A stretch of 64,000 nt of DNA from Desulfuromonas acetoxidans DSM 684. GTDB taxonomy: Bacteria; Desulfobacterota; Desulfuromonadia; Desulfuromonadales; Desulfuromonadaceae. Below the pieces are notes generated by a model. That model did not search any database and was not told the origin of the DNA. It saw nothing but the letters and a program-made list of their open reading frames with translations. The stretch spans positions 1-64,000 of the forward strand of contig NZ_AAEW02000015.1 in assembly GCF_000167355.1 (NCBI RefSeq), written 5' to 3'. Within the stretch, counting starts at the first letter, position 1; each line of letters starts with the position of its first letter. Below are positions 24,674 to 32,691 of the stretch, piece after piece. Position numbers and translations under genes: made by a program.

Positions 24674-24909
24674 CTTGGTGCCCACGTGACGCGGGCTTCC
24701 GCGCCCGCACGTCGGGTCCCTTTTGCGTCGTCAAAAGGGACGGAAAAACGACTCCCGACATTGCGCCCTGCGGGTTCCCTCACTTCAGTCGCTTACGTCG
24801 TGATGTCGGCAAAACTCGGTCTGTTTTCAACAGTCTTCAAACAGTTGCCGACGACCATCACGGCGACGCTCCTTGCGCTCGGCGCTGCTGAACGGGAGAG
24901 CTTGGTTGC
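24674..24909 (+). repeat. dispersed repeat module A, copy 1
   Basis: Starts CTTGGTGCCCACGTGACG and ends GGGAGAGCTTGGTTGC. Internal hairpins: GCGGGC/GCCCGC and TCCCTTTT/AAAAGGGA. Matching sequences lie at 37053-37435 and 58876-59101, and its tail recurs at 36660 and 62650. It fills most of the 24393-24971 gap between the adh gene and its putative AraC regulator; the remaining bases hold their promoters. Confidence 0.85.
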
Positions 24910-24971
24910 GATCTGAAAAAAGAGGCGGATCAGCGGTAAGGATAGGTACACATATATAAGAGGAATGTGGC

Positions 24972-25847
24972 ATGAATGAGATGGTCAAGCTGATAGAGCA
25001 ATTTGAGTTGAAGGAGTTGTTTAACAAATCCCGCTTGAAAGGGGTGCGTTTTTTTAAATCCAGCAGCCATATTCCCCGCTCACCATTGCTTTATGATCCG
25101 GGGATTTTTATCGTCGCTCAGGGTCGTAAAATCGGCCATTTGGGAGAGCGCAGCTTTCAATATGATCCCAACAATTATCTGGTCACATCCGTTCCCATTC
25201 CGTTTGAGTGTGAAACGTTTGCGGATGCAGACGCGCCGTTTCTTGGTTTGTATGTCGATATTGATATGCCGGTGCTCCACGAGTTGATGGGATTGTTGGG
25301 GCAGAGCAGGGTGGCCGCTTCTGTCAGAATACGCGATATTCCCAAAGGGGTGGCTCCGGCTGAGATGGATGCGGCCATGCACGATGCGGTGATTCGGCTG
25401 TTGAAGTGCCTGCATTCAGAAGCGGATGCGCTGGTTCTCGGGCCGGGGCTTATCCGTGAAATCATTTATCGTGCTCTGTGCGGCACGCAGGCGTCTTCGT
25501 TGTATGCCCTTGCCGCCCAGGACGGCAGCTTTGCCCGCGTCTCAAAAACCCTGCACCTGATTCACCGCGAGTGTTCACGCAAACTCGATGTCGATCAACT
25601 GGCGAGTGTCGCCGGGATGAGCGCCTCAACGTTTCACCGGGCATTCAAAGAGATCACTTCTGAATCTCCCATTCAGTATCTGAAAAAAGTGCGCCTCAAC
25701 AAGGCGCGTGATCTGATCGAACGTGAGCACATGAAGGTCTACATTGCGGCGGATAAGGTTGGCTACGAAAGTAGCTCGCAATTCAGCCGTGATTTCAAGC
25801 GTTTCTTTGGCGTGAGTCCTGCTGAGATGATGAGGGGGGCGAGGTAA
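24972..25847 (+). CDS. AraC-family regulator with AraC_N domain (YqhC-like)
   Basis: 291 aa, start behind GAGGA. The N-terminal domain (about 1-180: SPLLYDPGIFIVAQGRK, YLVTSVPIPFECET) is the AraC_N type found in YqhC-like regulators. The C-terminal part contains two HTH units: LDVDQLASVAGMSASTFHRAF, then VGYESSSQFSRDFKRFFGVSP, a textbook AraC signature. Divergent from the Fe-alcohol dehydrogenase, which it probably activates in response to aldehydes; this is inference from the yqhC-yqhD paradigm. Confidence 0.92.
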   Translation: MNEMVKLIEQFELKELFNKSRLKGVRFFKSSSHIPRSPLLYDPGIFIVAQGRKIGHLGERSFQYDPNNYLVTSVPIPFECETFADADAPFLGLYVDIDMPVLHELMGLLGQSRVAASVRIRDIPKGVAPAEMDAAMHDAVIRLLKCLHSEADALVLGPGLIREIIYRALCGTQASSLYALAAQDGSFARVSKTLHLIHRECSRKLDVDQLASVAGMSASTFHRAFKEITSESPIQYLKKVRLNKARDLIEREHMKVYIAADKVGYESSSQFSRDFKRFFGVSPAEMMRGAR

Positions 25848-26009
25848 GTGATACTTCTGTCATTCATCCAAGAAGTCTCAGAGGCGAAGCCGTTCAGCTT
25901 ATCGCGAAAATCGGTTAGTTCGGTTATCCTTTTTGGCGTTACTTTATGAGTTTGCGCCGGATCTTTCATGTCTCTTCCTAATCCTTCAGCATCATTGAAA
26001 TTGTCTCTT

Positions 26010-26092
26010 GTCGGAGCGGCTTCAGCCGCGAATTCCCATCATGAAAAGGATCCATGACCAGAACAATTCGCGAATAAATTCGCTCCTACAGG
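26010..26092. repeat. REP doublet (two facing hairpins)
   Basis: GGAGCGGCTTCAGCCGCGAA and AATTCGCGAATAAATTCGCTCC are each hairpin-forming and face each other, the arrangement of REP pairs dispersed in many proteobacteria. They lie between the AraC regulator and the hrpB fragment. Confidence 0.7.
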
Positions 26093-26137
26093 GGGTCACT
26101 CCGATGACAAAATTGACGGTGTTCAAGTACGAGTGAC

Positions 26138-26292
26138 CAGATCCTGCCACACTTTTCGGCAAGCTGCACATGCACAACAGTGCTGTTCTGCAAGCCGAAC
26201 CGGGCGCGGGTAAGACCTCCCGTGCGCCATTTGCCTTGCTCGAGGCCAAATGGTTGCAGGGCCAGCGTGTCATTATGTTGGAGTCGAGCCAC
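26138..26292 (+). pseudogene. 5' fragment of hrpB (helicase) gene
   Basis: About 155 bases closely matching the start of the intact hrpB at 28335-28499, including the Walker A-encoding GCCGAACCGGGCGCGGGTAA and TGGTTGCAGGGCCAGCG. Neighbouring bases differ, and there is no continuation into the rest of the helicase. Its last 20 bases overlap the end of the MCP gene on the other strand, whose final six or seven codons therefore derive from hrpB-like sequence. The source is 2.2 kb downstream on the same strand. Confidence 0.88.
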
Positions 26293-27949
26293 CTGCCAAC
26301 TTGAAACGGCTCAGCATGTGTTGTAAATACGCTGCTTGGCTGGAGAGTTCTTCGGAGGCTGCGGCAGATTCTTCAGCTGTTGCCGTATTCTGCTGTACCC
26401 CTTCGTCTATTTGTCCCAGCCCCTGATTAACCTGGGCGATGCCTTGGGCCTGTTCGTTGCTGGCTGCGGCAATTTCAGCGACTAAGTCAGTTACTTTAGT
26501 AATCGAGCCGACGATGTCCTCCAAGGCTTTGGACGTTTGTTGAGCAATCTGGGTTCCATTTTCGGTTTTTGTTACTGAGCCTTCGATCAACTCGGCGGTC
26601 TCGGAAGCGGCTTTGGCACTCCGTGCTGCCAAGTTGCGGACTTCCTCCGCAACTACTGCAAAACCTTTACCGTGCTGACCTGCTCGGGCTGCCTCGACAG
26701 CGGCGTTCAGTGCGAGAAGATTTGTCTGAAAAGCAATTTCATCAATCGTCTTAATTATTTTGCTGATGTTTTGACCTGACTCACTGATCTCTTCCATCGC
26801 TGCTACCATGGCCGCCATCTGATGCCCGCCGTTTTGCGCGGCCTTATTCGCTTCGCTTGCCAATTGGTTCGCGGTGTTGGCGTTATCAGCGTTGGTCTTG
26901 GTTTGACTGGCCATCTCACTCATGGAACTGCTGATTTCTTCAAGAGATGCTGCCGTTTGAGTGGCTCCTTGCGAAAGTGTCTGGCTTGAATCAGAAACTT
27001 GACTGCTGGCAGAATCAATTTGTTCTCCCGCAGACTGGATTTGTGACATGACGTCAGTTAATGACCGGTTCGCTCGACTCAGTGGATCTTTTATAAGGCC
27101 GCTGGCCACAAAAGTGAGATCACCATCGGCAATCTTATTGAACGCCGTGACCACCTCATCTTGCAGGTTGTCAGCAAAAGCGTCTAAGGTTTTTGCCATT
27201 TCCCCCATCTCATCTTTGCGGACCATGTGCAGGCGGTGACTGAGATCTCCTTTTCCAAGGTTGTTCAGCATTCGGTTGACCTCTTTTAACGGATTGACGA
27301 TGCTGCGGGTTGTGAAATAGGCCATCACCAGCATGGCAAAAATCGAAAGCAATAGCGCTGTATAGATCGCGTTTTTTGATCTGGATGCAGTAGATTCGAT
27401 ATCCGATTCAATTGCGTGCATGCGCTTGGTACTCGCAGAGTGAATCAATGCCGCGTTGTTAATCAGTGCCCGGATTGACTCTTTTAACGGTCCCATAGCC
27501 TTGTTGCCAGCTTGTGGCGTTCTGATTTCTCCGGCCTGTATTCGTTGAAAAATCCCCTCAAATCCTTGCTTATATGATTTTGCTCCACTGGCCATTTTTT
27601 TTACGGCAGCTTGCTCATCCGGTAGATAGGCAACCTTTTCCAAAGCCGTAATGCTCTTGGTCAGCTTGGTATACTCCTGTTGCCATTTGTCAAAATAGGT
27701 GGAAGTTTTTTCTGTTTTACTGATGTTGAGAAAAATATCTTTCTCATAACGCCTCAGGCCCAATGCCTGGCTGGACGCTGTGGCAATATGTTCGGCGATA
27801 GCGCCATCGGTTTCAAGAGTCGTGATGATCCGTTTCGAAAGGCTTGTCGAGCCCCAGATGCCGGTCCCACCGGCGATCACTAAAAAAAGAAGTAGTGTGC
27901 CGAAGCTGCCGCTGAGGCGTATCCAGACTCGAAGGTTGTTAAGATTCAT
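26273..27949 (-). CDS. methyl-accepting chemotaxis protein
   Basis: 558 aa from the Met behind AAGGAGG. Layout: TM1 (about 8-30), a periplasmic four-helix-bundle sensor of about 160 residues, TM2 (about 190-212), a HAMP domain (RSIVNPLKEVNRML...), a helical methylation region, and the cytoplasmic tip with the hallmark IDEIAFQTNLLALNAAVEAA and RAGQHGKGFAVVAEEVR. It transduces chemoeffector binding to CheA/CheW. It ends without a CheR-binding pentapeptide. The last few residues (about LAGGSTPT) overlap the antisense hrpB fragment, so the original C-terminus may have been replaced. Ligand unknown; CheD is encoded 7 kb away. Confidence 0.95.
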   Translation of the reverse strand: MNLNNLRVWIRLSGSFGTLLLFLVIAGGTGIWGSTSLSKRIITTLETDGAIAEHIATASSQALGLRRYEKDIFLNISKTEKTSTYFDKWQQEYTKLTKSITALEKVAYLPDEQAAVKKMASGAKSYKQGFEGIFQRIQAGEIRTPQAGNKAMGPLKESIRALINNAALIHSASTKRMHAIESDIESTASRSKNAIYTALLLSIFAMLVMAYFTTRSIVNPLKEVNRMLNNLGKGDLSHRLHMVRKDEMGEMAKTLDAFADNLQDEVVTAFNKIADGDLTFVASGLIKDPLSRANRSLTDVMSQIQSAGEQIDSASSQVSDSSQTLSQGATQTAASLEEISSSMSEMASQTKTNADNANTANQLASEANKAAQNGGHQMAAMVAAMEEISESGQNISKIIKTIDEIAFQTNLLALNAAVEAARAGQHGKGFAVVAEEVRNLAARSAKAASETAELIEGSVTKTENGTQIAQQTSKALEDIVGSITKVTDLVAEIAAASNEQAQGIAQVNQGLGQIDEGVQQNTATAEESAAASEELSSQAAYLQHMLSRFKLAGGSTPT

Positions 27950-28316
27950 GATTTGCCTCCTTGGGATGTCCGCTGGAAGTGGGATGAACATTGCTGGAAA
28001 ACTATTTACAGCAACAGCGTTTCTGCGCAGTGTGTTGTTCGATATAAATTGGTTGAGACGTTATCCTTTGCGTTGTGAAACATTCGTTGTGCAGAGAGTA
28101 AATGTTAGCTGGGTGGTAATTGTTAGTTTGTTTTTCATGAAGCTATAGCTTTTGCAGGTTTGGTTTTTGTTAGGATGTGAATTTTTTTGTAAATAATGTG
28201 TTGTGTTTGTTTAGTTGGTTAAATGCGCGTTTGATCAGGTACGATGAAAGGGTGTCGCGAAATTTTCTTGATTTGGTTACACTTCCGACATTTATTTGCG
28301 CTATTGACCGGATTTT
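27950..28316. other. intergenic region between MCP and hrpB
   Basis: Divergent 5' region of 367 bases, AT-rich, presumably with both promoters. No gene, hairpin terminator or repeat recognised. Confidence 0.5.
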
Positions 28317-30821
28317 ATGATGCCCCTTCCCATAGACCATATCCTGCCGCAATTGCTGGCCGAGCTGCAAACGCACGACAGCGTTGTTCTGCAGGCCGAA
28401 CCGGGCGCGGGTAAGACCACGCGGGTGCCGTTGGCGTTGCTGGATGCCGAATGGTTGCAGGGCCAGCGGATTATCATGCTGGAGCCGCGCCGTCTGGCTG
28501 CGGTGCATGCGGCGCGCTATATGAGCCGTCAGCTCGGTGAGGAGCCGGGGCAGACCGTGGGCTATACCATTCGCCATCAGCAGGCGGTGAGCAAGCAGAC
28601 ACGTATTGAGGTGGTGACCGAAGGGGTGTTGACGCGACGCTTGCAGAATGATCCGACTCTGGACGGGGTAGGTCTGATCATCTTTGATGAATTTCACGAG
28701 CGGGCATTGCAGGCCGATCTTGGCATGGCGCTGGTTGGTGATGTGCGGGCGGCCTTGCGTGATGATCTGAAAGTGCTGGTGATGTCGGCGACGCTTGATG
28801 GCGCGGCATTGGCCGATTACTTCGGCGGTTGCCCGGTGGTGCCGAGCGACGGGCGCTGCTATCCGGTAGAGGTGTTTCACCTCGGCGATGATGATCGGCT
28901 GGAAGTCCAGGTGAGTCGGGCGGTACACAAGGCGGTGGCGGAGCAGCCGGGCGATGTGCTGGTGTTTTTGCCGGGGGCGCGGGAGATTCAGCGTTGTTGT
29001 AATGCTCTGGCTGGACGGTTGGATGGCGATATCTTGGTGTTGCCGTTGTACGGTGCTTTGCCGTTTGAACAGCAACAGCAGGCCATTCAGCCGACAACTC
29101 GGCGCAAAGTGGTGTTGGCCACCAACATTGCCGAAACCAGTCTGACCATTGAAGGGGTTCGGGTGGTGATCGACAGTGGTTTGGAACGGCTGATGACCTT
29201 TGAACCGCGCACCGGCATGAACCGGCTGGTGACGCGGCGTATTTCCCAGGCCAGCGTGCGCCAGCGCAGTGGCCGGGCCGGCCGGACCGCTGCCGGAGCC
29301 TGTTACCGGTTGTGGTCGCCACAAGCGGAGGCGGCCATGATCGATTATGTGGCACCGGAGATTTTACGCAGTGATTTGACGTCCCTGGCTTTGGAGTTGA
29401 TCGCCTGGGGCGTGACCGAGGCCGATGCGTTGCCGTGGGTGGACGCGCCGCCTGCGGCCCATATGAATGCCGCCTTCAACTTGCTGCTCCAACTGGATGC
29501 GATTGATGAACAACGCCGTCTGACCACAGTTGGTCGAGCCATGACCCGCTTGCCGCTGCATCCCCGGTTGGCGCGGATGCTGGTGGCGGCTGAAGATGAA
29601 AATGAGCAGGTTTTGGCGTGTCAGTTGGCCGTGGTGCTCGAATCGCCGCAATGGTTTCGCAGCGGGCAGAGCGATACGGTGAGTGACAGTGATCTGCTTG
29701 ACCATCTGGAACAGTGGCAGCCGCATGGCAAGAAATCTTCGTCGCGCATCTCACCATTAGCCCATCAAAGCTATCGTCAACTGTGCCGACGTTTAGGTTG
29801 CTCGCCGACCACAACCCCGAGCCGTAATAGCGTTGCTTTGGGGCGTTTACTGATTGCCGCTTACCCGGATCGGGTTGCCCAGAAGCGGGATGGCAGTATA
29901 GAAGGCAGCACGGATCACTTCCTGCTCAGCAATGGCCGTGGTGCCCGCCTGTCGCCGCGCTGCCGGGTACGGCAGCATCGTTGGCTGGTGGCGGTGGATG
30001 TAGAGTTTTCCGCTTCTGGTGAGGCCTTGATCCATCGTGCTTCGGCGCTGGATGAGCGTCAGTTGGACAACATGTGGCCACACCCTGTGAACTGGCAGAT
30101 GGAAACCGTGTGGGATGACAGCGGACAACGGGTGGTAACGCGGGAAGCGCGGCGTTGGGGAGCGTTGCTCCTGTCGTCACGTCCGCATGCACTGGATGCG
30201 GAACAGGCTCTGCCGATTGTGCTCGAACAGATCCGCTCTGGTGGTTTGGAGCGACTCAATTGGACCAAAGAGACGCTGTGTTTGCGTCAGCGGATGGCGT
30301 TTGTGCAACAGCATCAACTGGTCGATGATTGGCCACAGGTTGATGATGCGGCACTGCTGGATTCGTTGAATGTCTGGCTGGCACCGTGGCTCAATGGCAT
30401 GAGTCGTCTGGACCAGGTGGCCAAGTTGAACCTGCTCGAACCGCTCTGCAGCCTGTTGAGTTGGCCGCAGCGTCAGCAACTGGATGAACTGGCCCCGGAG
30501 CGTTTGACGGTGCCCAGTGGTTCCAGGATTGCCGTGGATTACAGCGATCCGCATCAGCCGGTGTTAGCCGCGAAATTACAGGAACTGTTCGGTTGGCAGC
30601 AAACGCCGCGGATTGGCAAAGGCCGCGTGCCGGTTATGCTGCACCTGTTGTCACCTGCCCGGCGTCCCATGCAGACCACCACGGATTTAGCCAACTTCTG
30701 GGCGACCACCTATGATGAAGTTAAAAAGGAACTCAAAGGGCGTTACCCCAAACATCCGTGGCCGGATGATCCGCTGCAGGCTCCGGCGCAACGCGGTGTG
30801 AAGAAACGGTCAGATCGCTAA
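28317..30821 (+). CDS. hrpB: ATP-dependent helicase HrpB
   Basis: 834 aa DEAH-box helicase. Motif I EPGAGKTT (residues about 28-35), Ia LEPRRLAA, II DEFHER, III MSATLDG, IV-VI including TNIAETSLTI and QRSGRAGR, then the helicase-associated domains and the HrpB-specific C-terminus. HrpB-type proteins are 800-850 aa and cytosolic; their RNA substrate in bacteria is poorly defined. Tandem ATGs begin at 28317; no strong Shine-Dalgarno is seen. A fragment of its 5' end is duplicated at 26138-26292. Confidence 0.95.
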   Translation: MMPLPIDHILPQLLAELQTHDSVVLQAEPGAGKTTRVPLALLDAEWLQGQRIIMLEPRRLAAVHAARYMSRQLGEEPGQTVGYTIRHQQAVSKQTRIEVVTEGVLTRRLQNDPTLDGVGLIIFDEFHERALQADLGMALVGDVRAALRDDLKVLVMSATLDGAALADYFGGCPVVPSDGRCYPVEVFHLGDDDRLEVQVSRAVHKAVAEQPGDVLVFLPGAREIQRCCNALAGRLDGDILVLPLYGALPFEQQQQAIQPTTRRKVVLATNIAETSLTIEGVRVVIDSGLERLMTFEPRTGMNRLVTRRISQASVRQRSGRAGRTAAGACYRLWSPQAEAAMIDYVAPEILRSDLTSLALELIAWGVTEADALPWVDAPPAAHMNAAFNLLLQLDAIDEQRRLTTVGRAMTRLPLHPRLARMLVAAEDENEQVLACQLAVVLESPQWFRSGQSDTVSDSDLLDHLEQWQPHGKKSSSRISPLAHQSYRQLCRRLGCSPTTTPSRNSVALGRLLIAAYPDRVAQKRDGSIEGSTDHFLLSNGRGARLSPRCRVRQHRWLVAVDVEFSASGEALIHRASALDERQLDNMWPHPVNWQMETVWDDSGQRVVTREARRWGALLLSSRPHALDAEQALPIVLEQIRSGGLERLNWTKETLCLRQRMAFVQQHQLVDDWPQVDDAALLDSLNVWLAPWLNGMSRLDQVAKLNLLEPLCSLLSWPQRQQLDELAPERLTVPSGSRIAVDYSDPHQPVLAAKLQELFGWQQTPRIGKGRVPVMLHLLSPARRPMQTTTDLANFWATTYDEVKKELKGRYPKHPWPDDPLQAPAQRGVKKRSDR

Positions 30822-30929
30822 CGTCCTGTCCCGGTTCGTTTTTTTTCTTGGCGGTAGCGCCAATTGCCGTTACACTGGCGCCTCTTTTGACATCACGAAC
30901 AGAGCCCAACAAATAAAAGGAGTCTACTC

Positions 30930-31211
30930 ATGGCCATTGCCAGTGCACGCCACATTCTTGTTTCCAGTGAAGAGAAATGCCTTGAACTCAAATCGCAGAT
31001 CGAAGCCGGTGCCACCGACTTTGCCGAATGCGCCCAGAAATTTTCCCAATGTCCGTCCGGTCGCAAAGGCGGCGATCTCGGTCAGTTTGCTCCCGGCCAA
31101 ATGGTCAAAGAGTTTGACGAAGTGGTGTTCAGCGGCGAAGTGGGCAAGGTACTCGGCCCGGTGAAAACCCAGTTTGGCTATCACCTGATTGAGGTGACCA
31201 AGCGCTCCTAA
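30930..31211 (+). CDS. ppiC: parvulin-type peptidyl-prolyl isomerase
   Basis: 93 aa, a single rotamase (PpiC) domain without a signal peptide, hence cytosolic. Family landmarks: ARHILV at the start, FAECAQKFSQCPSGRKGGDLGQF in the centre and GYHLIEV at the end. It catalyses cis-trans isomerisation of prolyl bonds. Preceded by AAAAGGAG. Short hairpin elements follow the stop. Confidence 0.95.
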   Translation: MAIASARHILVSSEEKCLELKSQIEAGATDFAECAQKFSQCPSGRKGGDLGQFAPGQMVKEFDEVVFSGEVGKVLGPVKTQFGYHLIEVTKRS

Positions 31212-31229
31212 AGGTGTTCACCGCGGAGG

Positions 31230-31297
31230 CACAGAGACACGGAGAAAGATCAAAACCCAGGGTTCTTAGGTCTTCTCCGTAGCTCCGTGTCTCTGTG
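31230..31297. repeat. long hairpin, dispersed-repeat type
   Basis: CACAGAGACACGGAG (31230-31244) pairs perfectly with 31283-31297, with a further GGAGAA/TTCTCC inside. Sequences of the pattern 'cacagagacacggag' recur intergenically in many deltaproteobacterial genomes; only one copy was seen here. Confidence 0.6.
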
Positions 31298-31347
31298 GTT
31301 CATAGGTTTTAAAGCTTAAACTCACCAGAAAATTTAAAGAACCACTG

Positions 31348-31385
31348 AAAAGCCGGAGCAGGGAATTCCTGTTGCGGCTTTTTTT
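31348..31385 (+). terminator. Rho-independent terminator after ppiC
   Basis: AAAAGCCG with an inner CAGG pairs with CCTG and CGGCTTTT, followed by a run of Ts ending at 31385. Confidence 0.8.
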
Positions 31386-31388
31386 GTG

Positions 31389-31435
31389 TTGACGGGCCAT
31401 GATTTATTTAGTAAGTAAACGTTTACTTACTAAAT
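31389..31435 (+). promoter_or_regulatory. promoter with 30-bp palindromic TetR operator
   Basis: 31406-31435 is a perfect 30-bp palindrome centred on AAAC/GTTT with arms ATTTAGTAAGTAAAC. It overlaps the probable -10 of a promoter whose -35 is TTGACG at 31389-31394. It lies 10 bases before the tetR start, so autorepression of the four-gene operon is likely. Confidence 0.8.
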
Positions 31436-31445
31436 GGAGAACGCC

Positions 31446-32015
31446 ATGGGACGACCCAATTTGAAAAAAGAAGTGATTGAGGAAGCGGCCATTCGCCTGT
31501 TTGCCACTAAGGGGCTGGCGCGCACGGTGATTCGTGATATTGCCCGCGAAGCCGGGGTGACGGAAGGTGCCTTGTATAAGCACTATCCCAGCAAAGACGC
31601 GATGGCCTGGGCACTGTTTCAGCGTGAGATAGACCGGTTTACCGCGCCGTTTGCCGAAGTTCTTGCCGAGCAGATCCCTGCATCACAGCGGCTGGTGAAA
31701 GCGATCCATTACACCTACGACTATTATCTGCAATTTCCCACTCGCTTTACCTTTATCCTGCTCACGCAGCACGGTTTTCCTGAGGAAGATCTTGAAGCGC
31801 AGACCAACCCCAATGATGTCATCATCCGTTTCGTTGACGAGCTGCATGGCGAGAAGCAGGGCGATGCCGTTTTAATGGCGGCCATGGTGATGGGCGCTGT
31901 CATGCAGCCACTGGTGATGCACCGTTATGGGCGGATTCCCTTGTTGACCGAAGAGGTGATTGATCACGTGAGTCGAGTCGTGTGTCGGATGCTGGAGGTG
32001 GATGATGCGCACTGA
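31446..32015 (+). CDS. TetR/AcrR-family repressor
   Basis: 189 aa. The N-terminal HTH is typical: EAAIRLFATKGLARTVIRDIAREAGVTEGALYKHYPSKD, with the conserved LYKHYPSK end. The C-terminal ligand domain is helical and unassigned. The start at 31446 uses GGAG at 31436; an ATG at 31434 lies inside the operator. First gene of an operon with a CPBP protease, a transporter and the acyltransferase-synthetase. The ligand is probably a lipid or fatty acyl compound, inferred from the operon only. Confidence 0.92.
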   Translation: MGRPNLKKEVIEEAAIRLFATKGLARTVIRDIAREAGVTEGALYKHYPSKDAMAWALFQREIDRFTAPFAEVLAEQIPASQRLVKAIHYTYDYYLQFPTRFTFILLTQHGFPEEDLEAQTNPNDVIIRFVDELHGEKQGDAVLMAAMVMGAVMQPLVMHRYGRIPLLTEEVIDHVSRVVCRMLEVDDAH

Positions 32016-32691
32016 GACCAAAGCGTGGGTATGGCTGACGCTGTGGCTGGTGTTTCCGGCCCTGGCGACCTGGACCTCGTTTACCTTGCAGTGGTGGCCG
32101 CAGGTACTTTATCCGCTGTCCAAGGTGGTACTGGTGGTGGCTCCGTTTGTCGTCTGGCGTCTTCGTTCGGTGATCGTGGCGTCACGTCAGGCTGGCGTGA
32201 AGAAGACACATGGACTTTGGGGCCTGCTCAGCGGTGCTGTGCTTGGTGTGGTGATTTTTGCCGCCTGGCAGGGGCTGTTTCAGGGCCAGATTAATGGTGA
32301 CGCCATTGCTACCAAACTGACTTCCCTTAATCTACTTGACCATTACTGGAGCGTGGCGCTGTTTATCGCCATGATCAATAGCCTGCTGGAGGAGTGGTAT
32401 TGGCGTGGGTTTGTCTTTGAACGCCTCAAAGAACGCAATTTGGCAGCCGTGTGGGTTGTGTTGCTGGGTGGTGTGGGGTTTGGTTTTCACCATTATTTTA
32501 CTTTAATTGTTTATTTCTCGTTGCCGATTACGTTATTTTTCACCTTTGCCACTATGGTCGCAGGAGCTCTGTGGAGCTGGATGCGATGCCGTGGGGTTTC
32601 ACTTGTCGACTGCTATATCAGTCACCTGATTGCCGATGTCGCTCTGTTATGGATCGGCTGGCAATTACTCGGAGGGACTCATGTCATATGA
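32005..32691 (+). CDS. CPBP-family intramembrane metalloprotease
   Basis: 228 aa, about six to seven membrane helices. The CPBP/Abi signature is present: EExxxR as SLLEEWYWRGFVFE, then FGFHHYF with the downstream His and SHLIADV with the last His. These enzymes cleave or bind membrane protein substrates in the inner membrane. The start overlaps the tetR end by 11 bases, so translation is probably coupled; a tandem ATG at 32002 is an alternative. Confidence 0.85.
   Translation: MRTETKAWVWLTLWLVFPALATWTSFTLQWWPQVLYPLSKVVLVVAPFVVWRLRSVIVASRQAGVKKTHGLWGLLSGAVLGVVIFAAWQGLFQGQINGDAIATKLTSLNLLDHYWSVALFIAMINSLLEEWYWRGFVFERLKERNLAAVWVVLLGGVGFGFHHYFTLIVYFSLPITLFFTFATMVAGALWSWMRCRGVSLVDCYISHLIADVALLWIGWQLLGGTHVI

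Noticed and set aside
24653-24916. ORFs within the A/B repeats (also near 36907, 58820 and 62732)
   Set aside because: The same peptide pattern appears in each repeat copy because the DNA is repeated; frames are not conserved between copies and there are no start signals.
28170-29324. 384-aa ORF antisense to hrpB
   Set aside because: Shadow of helicase motifs on the opposite strand; Gln/His/Arg-rich without any family pattern.
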